A stretch of 64,000 nt of DNA, taken from positions 24,083,212 through 24,147,211 of the forward strand of contig JARCOQ010000011.1 of assembly GCA_029207755.1 (NCBI GenBank). The letters run 5' to 3'. A model generated the notes under the pieces. It had not been told where the DNA came from and did no database searches. It saw only the letters and a program-made list of their open reading frames with translations. Origin of the DNA: Chamaea fasciata. Lineage: Eukaryota; Chordata; Aves; Passeriformes; Sylviidae. The translations under genes and the position numbers were made by a program. This document shows positions 1-10,000 of the stretch, one piece after another (position 1 is the stretch's first letter; each line of letters begins with the position of its first letter).

Positions 1-2061
1 TGCTTTTTTGGTGTGACAATTTGGATACAAAAGCCAGCAGTCACATGTGCAGCTCTAGTGAGGGTTAAACTCCTGTTTTATTCCTTAAGCAGAAATAGGA
101 CTCACTTTAGAGATGGGCCTTTGTATGGTCATCGCACCATCGCAAGTTATTCTTTAAAATATAAATTATAAATTAAATACAAAGGATTGATTCAGTCCTC
201 CTCTGAGCATCAGTTTTTGCTGTGAGATCGAAATCTGGCCTTCAATACTGGGGCTGGAGCCATCTGGATTCATTATACATTAGATTATAATAAATGTTAT
301 AGTAGAGCAGTAGTGGAGATCAACTATTTAACAGGATCATTTTAAAAGACTTAATCATGGTCAGCCTATTACCTTTATGTAGCAATTTCTCAGTAGTCAT
401 TACCTCTGTGTGTAGCACTAAATCTCTCATTACAGTAAATGTCCTCAAACTTACTTAGGTACTTCAGGTTTTATTTCAGAATTTTAAAATTTAAAGCATT
501 AACAATTACACTGAAGTTCTGATGGAAAAGATACAAAAAGATTCATTGCAAAATAAAATGTGTGTTATGCTGCATTTAGGGTTTTGTTTTGTTTTTTTTT
601 TTGCCATGGATTTCTGTGTAGCTGGGATTAAACCTAAAGAGTATGAGAGCTGAGATTTCAAGGTGTTTTGTACTCTGAGATTCCAAAAATATACAGCAAA
701 TTCTTAAACACGGGTTTGTTAGATATCTATTGGAGAAATAATGAAGCGATGGAAGTTCACAGAAAAATACTCATCTGTGTTGCTGTTGTTCCCTTTGTCC
801 CCTGTGCCACTCATAGACAGACACAAAAAAGAGGAAGAGAACAGTTAATTGTGAGTTATTTTAAGTTCAGGTCAGTGGAAGGGGAGATTGTGGGCCTGAT
901 TCTGAAGTGACTGAGTGAAAAGCAGGGATGGCTCGCGTGACTTTGGTGGGAATACTCCGAGTTCCTGCTGTCCTCACTGCAAGGAAAGCTGGGGCTGCTC
1001 CAGGGTGAAGAAGCTCTCGATAGAATATTAAAACCAGCACAGGGAGCCGCTCCCAAATGGGCTCTGGTCCAGTCAACATGTGGTTGGATGCTGCTGGAAA
1101 CAGTTTCTGGCAACTGTTGCTGTATTTATAGTACAGTGAAAAAAGGTTCAAGAAAGTATCTATAAAAGGTGTAGTTGGCTGGGAAATCAAATTTCCAGGA
1201 GCCAAGAGCAACGGGGCTTTCATGTTCTCAAATTTTGGAGTGAGGAGCTGAAAAAGTCTCTTGGCAGGGTCCAGAGGAAGCAGACAATCTAGCAATAAGG
1301 TTCCCATCACTTGTCCATAACTTGGTGGATGGGCAGATCTACTCGTTAAAAGGAGTAAAAAGCAATAAGTGGTGGCGAAATGATTTAAAAATAAAAAAAG
1401 CATGGCATGTTCCTGTGACATTGACTGCGCTGGGAGCACCCAGAGCCAGAAGGATCTCAGCAGCTTCACCCTTAAACTGTAGGTGACAGGATGTGTCAGA
1501 AGGGATTATTTGACAATGCAATTAATAGCATTGGTCAGAAAAGCCTCAGTGTGTGCAATTGCTGTGGAAAGATTTAGGAGCTCTTGGTCATGACAAACCC
1601 ACTCAAAGCAGAAGGAAAATCAGGAAATGAGGTGGAAATCTGTCTGCCACTCTTTTGTGCGCGGAAAAAACAGAAGTCAGAAGCACAGGAAACTGTTAAA
1701 TTAGAAAATGTCTTTATGAGATAACTGGTGGTGCAAGAGTAGCCCTCTTTGCAAAGGCAGAGCCCACTGAAACGGTGCAAATTGCCCTCGTTATCTGCAT
1801 CAAAATTCTTCTGCAAAGTACTAACAGATGAGGGGGCCTTGTTACTGACCATGTGCACGTTGCAGCAGCTGAACATGCCCTGCCTGTGCTGCTCCTTCTC
1901 CAGCCAAAATACAGGAAATACTGCAAGGACAAAGAATTTGGTAAGGAGGGAATTACTGCACCCTGTTCAGTCATGGAGCAACTACTGCTAGCCTTGAGCT
2001 AAGGAACAGCTCTGAAAGCTTTGCCTGGGAGAAGCAGCATCTTTTGGAGTCTGGGAGACAG

Positions 2062-2065
<4 letters not shown>

Positions 2066-2118
<53 letters not shown>
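2066..2118 (+). repeat. Poly(A) run of 53
   Basis: This is an uninterrupted A run, visible directly, and the longest homopolymer in the window. It is followed by a purine-rich tail (GAGAAAATCC). No retroelement body could be recognised immediately upstream, so its origin is unknown. Length is likely to be polymorphic or assembly-sensitive. Confidence 0.9.
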
Positions 2119-2125
<7 letters not shown>

Positions 2126-3203
2126 TCCAGAAGGAAAAGAAGGAGAAAAATAGAAACTCACGAAGCGTAATTCAATCATTGGGTCTGGATGAGTCCTTAA
2201 CTTCAGGTCTTGGTGGGAATGAAGGGGGTGTTGCAGGGCTCACTCCTCGATGCCAGGGCTTGCACGTGGAACAGATTTTGTGTCCTGGCAGATGGAAGCA
2301 CTGATGACAGAGCATTCATTGAGAAGAATCTGTGTGTGAGAAGGGCTGGGGAGAGTATCTGCATGTTATAAAAGCCTGTATCTGTTTAGTCCTGATGATC
2401 TGCTATCCTGGTTTGAGCAGAAGCCAACGTTCAGTTTTATTTTAAAAGGCACCCCTTCAAAGCTTCCCCATAAACTCTCCCTCGCCATTGAATAGTTCAG
2501 AAAAGCCAGGGATTTCTCCAGCCACTCTCTCTCAGGCCATGCTTTCGTGCCTTTAGGAAAGACAAAATACATGAAGTTATTTATGCACAGATTGCAAGGG
2601 ATCTGTTGCTTGGAGACGTGAGCAAATATATTTTCATCCAGGTTTCCAAAGTAGCCACAGACTTTCCTGCTGCCAGGGAAGAGAAGGAAGGGGTGAGCAA
2701 AGAAATGACATTTAGAGGTAGTAGCACAAGTGGAACTGTTGGATGATGATCATGCTGCACAAGTACCAGCTACTCCTTCTCGGAGGTGGCACACTGGAGG
2801 TTCACTGGTGCTCATGCCCAGCAGCTCTGCCCAGCTCTTCCCCTCAGTTCCAACTTCCATCATTCTAAAGATCATCCTGAAGTATGGCACTAAGCACAGC
2901 AAGTGCATTTACATCTTCCTGATCTTTTTTCCAATTCTCCTTGGACATTAGCTGTCCAAAAAGAAACCAGAAATCCTCACTACCACCTGGGAAACCTCTC
3001 CATAGACAGTTTGTTGCCATGTAACCCTGGCTCAGCAATCCATCCAGGTGTAATGATTCTTGTGCTTCTTACAAAATACTTCCCTCAGAGAATTTTTTTT
3101 CCTCAGAGAATTTTCTGACTTCGCATTTAAATAGCATTCCTCCCATACCTATCTTCTGCGAAGGTGTCTTCTGAAATTCTGTGTTGCTGTCACGTGCACA
3201 TTT

Positions 3204-3370
3204 TCATAGTCTTCCATCCACAGAGTTGGAAGGGAACTTAAAGCCCATCCAGTTCCAGCCCCTGCCATGGGCAGGGACAGCTTCCACTATCCCAGGTTGC
3301 TCCAAGCCCTGTCCAACCTGGCCTTGAACACTTCCAGGGATGGGGAATCCACAACATCTCAGGGCAACCA
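3204..3370 (-). mobile_element. CR1 LINE 3' fragment
   Basis: Read on the minus strand this shows the standard avian CR1 3' end: a block about a grouped lead and smaller loss of bases typical of truncated copies, with GGCCAGGTTGGACAGGGCTT, TGCCCATGGCAGGGGCTGGA and TTCCAACTC elements in order. It is 5'-truncated, as most CR1 copies are. Confidence 0.8.
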
Positions 3371-3949
3371 CCGGTAACGCCAGCTTCAGTTTGCAGGGAA
3401 GGACGAGATTATAGACGAAACAGACTTTCTCCAACTTAAACGTTTTTAGAAGACATGACCTACCCCATACCCATAAAACAGCTGCTGAAAGAGGCAGAAA
3501 TGGCTCACAGCTTCTCACTGGCTTGGGCAAACCAGGTGGCTGCTGTCCAAAGGAAGAGGGAGAATGACCCCATCTCTCCTTCTGTGTAGGAGAGAAAGAG
3601 GGAACACATTCATTTGGAACAGAAATCCCAAGAGGAAAACCTCTGTAGAACAGGGCTTGCTTTTCTTGCTACCGTCACATAAGGGGAATGGGAGAACACA
3701 GAGCCAGGAGCAGCAGCACTCAGTCCAGCTCTCCAGGATTTGACATTACATTCAGTGCTGTCTCAGGGGCACGTTGTCCAAAGCAGCCATCTCCTCCTCA
3801 GTGCCCACTGCTGGCCCTCTGGAAGTGATTAACAGTAAAAACTGAAAATCAAATTTTGATTGAAAGCAACAAAGTTGCTTAAGACATGAAATACTACTGG
3901 CCCAGTAGCAACCTAACCGAATTTCTGGGTATTTTTTCTTTTAAAACAG

Positions 3950-4078
3950 GGTGTCCAGAAGGTACTTATGGCTCAAACTGCCAAAATCCCTGTAAATGCA
4001 TGAACGGAGGCCGCTGTGACCCTGCGTCAGGAACGTGTGACTGCACTCCCGGTTTCATCGGAGCCAACTGCAGCAAAA
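3950..4078 (+). CDS. EGFEM1: EGFEM1 exon, EGF repeat 1 of this window
   Basis: This 129-bp phase-1 exon follows a pyrimidine-rich tract ending in ACAG and is followed by the donor GTAAGC. It encodes one eight-cysteine repeat beginning [16 protein letters not shown] and closing [12 protein letters not shown]. It is the first coding exon visible; everything before it in the window is intron. Confidence 0.85.
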
Positions 4079-7000
4079 GTAAGCCAACATTCATGTTCTG
4101 CTTCTGTCAAAACACAGCAGAGAGAAGCATTTGCATAAGAGCTTGTCAGAAAAAAAAAAAAAAAAAACAAAAAAAAAAAAAAACAAAAACAGACAGATCC
4201 CAGCTACCTCTTCCTTGAATTGTAAATCAAGATTCCAGCTTTGTAAAAAAATCTCTTGCAAAATATTTTCCCTCGCTTCTGCATGCACAGAAGCAAGGAC
4301 ACTTACCCCAGGATTACAACCTGCTTGCCCAAATTTATTTCTAGAACCAGCTCAGCATGAATTGCTCAAGTTCCTTCTTCCTGTCCAAAATTTTGAGGTT
4401 GAGAAATTATCTCAATATTTTGCTTTGCACTACGGTGCCATTAGTTTCAATAAATGGGAAAAAGATCAAGTTTTGTCATGGCAAAACTGGTAAAGACTCC
4501 ATGGCAACCCTACTGTTACTTCTCTGTTTCAGAGCTAAATGGTGTGGCTGAATTTCTGTGCTGCTTCCAAAGCTCTGCTCTCTGTGAAGTTCTCTTCAGC
4601 TTATTCACAGAAAGGCAATGTTTGAATGTTTGGTTGCCCATAGCTTTGCTCTTCAGTGTTGGGCAGCATCAGTATTAAGGAAGGAAAGATGTTTTAAGCT
4701 GGAAGGATGTGCAGCTGATACTTGAGTTGTACGTTCACTCTTCTTGTAGGAAAGACAGTGAATACTCTGTGTGGAATCATGGGTTAAATTTATAATCTCA
4801 AGTAGTCTCAGAAGGTAAAGAAGTGATGTCTTTGGGTGGGCTTGGCTTCATAGTTGATGCTTTGAAGTGCATTAGGTGGAATAAAAACAAAAAATCCAGC
4901 TCTTCCCCTAAGATGGTGGTTATGTTAAAAATTAAAACTGCCGTCGGATCCTCTGGGTGTTTAACAAATCCTGTGCTCCCTTCAGCTTGCCCTGGGGGCC
5001 GGTTTGGGAAGGACTGTGCCCAGTTCTGTGCCTGTGGCAGAGGCCAGTGTGACCCACGGACTGGCGAGTGCACCTGTGCCCCCGGCCACACGGGACCTGC
5101 CTGCCAGCAAGGTAACAAAGCAGCACCCAGGTCACCTCGCCAGAGGGTGACACACTTGAAATGCCCAGCAAATAAACCCAGTGCCAAACATTGTTCACAG
5201 CCATGATAACGCTGCAGTTTGGGGTGCTCAGCCTCTGTCCCTCCCCGCTCCGTCACCCAGGATAATCCTGCCCACACCTCCCTGCCACCCTCGGTGCCAG
5301 GGCACTGGGTTCTCCAGGAATCTGAGGGGATATGTCAGGACAGAGTGTTTGGGTGAAACTGATAATAATTGTGGAGTAATATCCCACCACCCTAGGGAGA
5401 CGGTAATCACATGTGGGGAGCATGTGTTTGTATTTATTCCCTGTCGCCTTCATCCTTTTCTTGGGGTGCTAATTTTTGGGTTTTTTCAAACTTTGTTAAT
5501 TCTCTGTAGTGTGTCCCCAGGGACAATACGGCCCCAACTGCCAGCTGGCATGTACCTGTCAGAATGGTGGCATCTGTGACCATGTGGATGGCAACTGCAC
5601 CTGCGGGCTCGGCTGGACTGGAAGATCCTGTGAGAAAGGTGATTTCCTGCTTCAATGGCAGTGGATTTGTACACTCAGGTTGGGGTTTGCACTGTCCCCA
5701 GACACCCACAGACAAGGACAAACAGTTTCAGAACTGCCCCTAGTTGGAGATTCGGGTCTTTTTTCAAAGACAGCTTCCTCCTGAGTCCTGCTGATGAATT
5801 CCATTGTACACTCCTTATTTCTTCTTCACTCCATTATTTCTTCTCCTGTCCAACTTTTGTGTTCTTTTGTTCATAGGAATGTTGGGGTTTGTCTTCTTCC
5901 ATGTGATGCTCAGAGGAGCAGAAGCCTGTGTCTTCCTCCTCACTGGTTATATTCTTCTCTTTCATTTGACTCTGGACCAAGTTAAACTTCCCATGTTTTG
6001 ATTGCCCAGATGTTCTGACAACATCTGTCCAAAACAATTGAGATTGTCCTGCTCTCTCACCCTTACTTCTCCATGACACCTGTCTCCTGTGCAAGACATA
6101 TCCAGCTCCAGAATCTCTCCTGTCAGCCCAAGTCTTCCCACAACTGTCCTGTCCATCTCCCAAAAACCATTTTGCATTTCTGTGTCCCTGTTTTTCTCTG
6201 TAAGTGAGAGGTATCTCTATAGTTATGGACTTAAATGTTCAGGAAACCACAAGTTTACTGGTGTGAAATACAAGTAAATAGTTCCGAGTACACATTCAGG
6301 AAAAATGTCACCATTAAGTCAGAACTGCCATGGTTCAAGCTGCCCAACACCCTCCCAGGCTCTCATTTTACAACACTTCTGCCCCTGACACCTGCAGAAC
6401 ATTCACCTCAAACTCCATTTGTGTCTATACCGAGAACTGTTTGTTACAGGGGAGTGTCCCCATATAAAAGTGTCACACAGAAATGACACTTTTTAGCAGC
6501 ATTCTGAGATGCAGTGGTTCCACTCTGCATCCGAGGAGACTCTGTCTCATAGATAAGACATCCCTGGAGTGGAGCATGGTGGGCAGACATGCACATGTTG
6601 TATAAGGCACTGTGTGCTGTATTACTAGAGAGAGCTTCACTATTTATCTTTTGACAGAGGGAGTGAAATTATTGGAAAATTGAGTCATGATCTCCACAGC
6701 AGTGTGGGTTTGAGTGTGTTGTGACTGGAAATCAAAGACAGCTAATCAGGCATCCTTTTAATAGAGATTCGATATGGTGTTCCTGGAAGATCCTGTCTGG
6801 CATTTGCAGAGTTCTCAATCTGATTATTTGGACGGCCGCGCTCGTTTAAGTTCGTCTGCCCAGATTCAAATTATCCCAGCAGTGGGAAGTTAACTTATTC
6901 AGAGATGATGCTGAGGTTAATTATATTGGCATAGTCCCTCCTGCATGACTTGGCTTTCAGTAATTTGAGACGTGTTTAGTTCTGTAAAAGCAGATAGCTC

Positions 7001-10000
7001 ATTATACATGGACAGACTGTTGCTATGTGTGAAAAAGATCCTCCTGGTTTTATTAGGAATTCAAATAGTGTGAACTCCAATGATAACACAGAGGAGGAAA
7101 AGCTTCATGTTTTCTTTCACACTTTTTAAGGGCCTAAAAGAAAATATTGCTGTAGATAAAGAAAGAAGAAAGAAAATCTAATTTATGCCATTCACTACAA
7201 GGCTTTACAACTCATGCTGCGGGCTCAGCATCGAGTCTGTGAAGAGACAAAATGAAAAAGGCAGATTGTTAAAACTCTGAGAGAATTGCTGTTCAAACAG
7301 CTATATAACATAAAAGATTTCTCTCCAAAATATGTAAATGCATCATCATTGGGCAGAAATCCTGTGTCCTCATATCCAATTTTCTTTGGTCTGCAAATCA
7401 TCCTCCGGGCATCACGTCTCGGCAGTACAATCTCTCACATACGAGCTTATCTGGGTGAGGGCAGTGATTGTTTGCTTGTCTGTTTTTCTGTCCGTGTCCT
7501 GCCAGCAGAGTGCCTCCCAGGGAAGTATGGGGCTGGCTGCTCCTTGGACTGCCTGTGCCAGCACAATGGCACCTGCGACAGGTTCACAGGGTGCTGCAGG
7601 TGCCCCGAGGGTTTCTACGGCCGCTCCTGTGAGCACAGTAAGTGGGGTCACTCAGGGTAATTGGCACAGGTTTGGGGCTTCAGAGTAGTCAAGAAACACC
7701 TCACTGGTTCAGTTAAAATTTTGGGGATGTCCCAGATCATCCAGTTCCTTCCAGATCTTGCTTGTTTCTGATACTGGGTGGTACAAGTTTAAAAGTCCAT
7801 TATTAAAGTTAAGGATAAACACCATTTTTTGTCGACTGCCAGGGCATGTCACAGAGAATACTGAGGATTTTAATAGTGTGTATGATTCTCTCCGTGAACC
7901 TTCTTCATTTTAATTTTTCAGGGTGCCCCCTTGGATTTTATGGGCTGGGCTGTCTTCAGGCCTGTGCCTGTAAAAATGGAGCGAGCTGTGATGCAGTGAC
8001 AGGACAGTGCCTTTGTCCTTTGGGTTATCACGGTGTCCACTGTGAAAAAGGTATTGATACACCTCTGAAGGGAAAGAAAAAGGAACAACAACAACAACAA
8101 CAAAAACAACCCAAAAAAGGCAGAACTCAAAAACCCTCATATCATTACTGAAATATTTGTTGAGAGCCACTTCTTCCATATTTGAGCTTAATGAATACCC
8201 TGAAACACTGAATTTGGGACAGATTTCCTGTTGTACAGCTGAGTGTTCCCATTCCCTTATAAATTAACTAATCTGGTTCCGATTAATACGGCAAAAGTCC
8301 TGGTCTCCATGATGTCTTGCTGCAATGAGTTCCACATGCCATTTATTAAAGATAAGTCCCTTTTACTGATTCTAAATTTGCTTCTAAAACTCCAAATAAG
8401 ATTATTAAATAGGTGCATGTCAGACCTGTTGAGTGTTATGGAGAAGTCTTCTAGAGAGTTCTAATTAAAAATAAAAATAAGTGCCAGCTACGTTTCTGGG
8501 ACAGATTTACAGATACCTTTGGGAAGTTAGATTAGACGACCCCAACAGAAGGAGAGCTCGTATAAATATTGTGCCCATTCCACTATGTTTGAGTCTTCAT
8601 TAAGCTTGGCATTTACACTGACTTCAGCAGAGAGTTTATGAGCTTTCCTCTGAGACATCCTGGGAAAACTCTGGCTTTAATGTTGCCACTGAAATGTGCA
8701 TCTGAAGTGTTCTCTTGCTGTCAGGCTGTGACAAGGGCTGGTTTGGTGAGGGGTGCCAGCATCAGTGTGGCTGTGGGGATGCTCCTTGTGATCCAGAGAC
8801 TGGGAAGTGCCTTTGCCCACCTGGGAAGACTGGAGACAAGTGTGACATTGGTAAGGACAATATTTTTAAGGGCTGGATTGTGTATAGCTAAACTACTCTG
8901 ACCTGTTGGTTTCAGAATAACTGTAAAAGGACACTTGCTGGTGTTCAAGGACACATTGTTTGTAGAAAATTGCACTTTGGGGTTATCAACACCTTTATCA
9001 GCAGGCTTGTACCTCTGGATTTAATCAATATTTGAATTGATATACTGATAGGAAAACTGTTCATGGGTCAGCTGTAAAATGTCATGTGCCTTGAGTTTTG
9101 GAGAACACAGGCTGGGGAAAAATAGGCCAAAAAGTTTTGCAGATGTAGTGGGGGAGACGCCAGAGGGTGCAGGTGGGCACCAAGGGCTCCAGTTGCTGTG
9201 TGTTTTGTCACAGTGACATTTGTGACCCTTTTCAGACCGAGGCAAAAGTATGTCCAGCTCAGGATTTGCTTCCCCTGGAAGCAGGATGGAATCCTCACAG
9301 ATGAGGGGAGTGGAGCTGCAGCAGCTGTGCTTGCCCCTGGCCCTCAGCAGCAGCCCAGGAACTTTTAACCCAAATGTAATTCCCTCCTTTGCAGCACAGG
9401 CACCTGGGCTGTGCGTTGGCCCACAGGAGCAGAATTCTTCTGTAACAAGGGTATAAAAATAGGTGAGAAAATTTTCCTGTAGGCAGAGCCAGCCCCACTG
9501 CTGTACCCTGATGGGGTTGGGTGCAGGGTTGAGAGGCAGCAGTGGCAGATTCCTGAGCCCGTCTCTGGTCACAGCTGTGACTCTGATCATGGTTCAGGGC
9601 CAGGTTGGACGGGGCTTGGAGCAACCTGGTCTGGTGAAAAGTGTCCCATGCCCGTGGTTGGAACCAGATGACTTTAAAGGTCCCTTCTAACCCAGGCTAT
9701 TCCAGGATTCTGTGATCATGGTGGAGCAGTTTTAGGGTGATCTCTGAAATAAAAGGAATTGCACTGGTTTAACTGAGTGTCAGTAAACGTTTGTGGTCCT
9801 GATGCTGGGACAAACGAGATAAAAGGAGTGAACATCCATGTGCTCCTGTGGAGCTTCACCAGGAACCAAAATCCTCCAGAGCCCCTGGAACAGAGGCGGA
9901 GTATTATTTTTGTTCTAGGATGGGGCAGAAATAGATTTCAGCAGGCTGTTATTAATACAAATTGCTGTCAGCTTCAGCATTAGTGCAACTTGCAAAACTA

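Larger units (their letters stand above)
1..3949 (+). other. EGFEM1 intron
   Basis: There is no exon-like frame with flanking splice sites here. It contains a 53-base A run at 2066-2118 and a CR1 3' end near 3204-3370. Several open frames of 60-200 codons on the minus strand (for example 867-1469) have no recognisable domain or splice context and are treated as chance. Confidence 0.6.

Noticed and set aside
867..1469. 200-codon open frame on the minus strand
   Set aside because: No domain, signal or repeat pattern was recognised, it overlaps two other frames, and it lies inside an EGFEM1 intron. A chance frame is the simplest reading.
8638..8901. 87-codon open frame covering EGF repeat 6
   Set aside because: It is in a different phase from the exon. 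The phase fixed by the neighbouring exons gives the eight-cysteine repeat instead.
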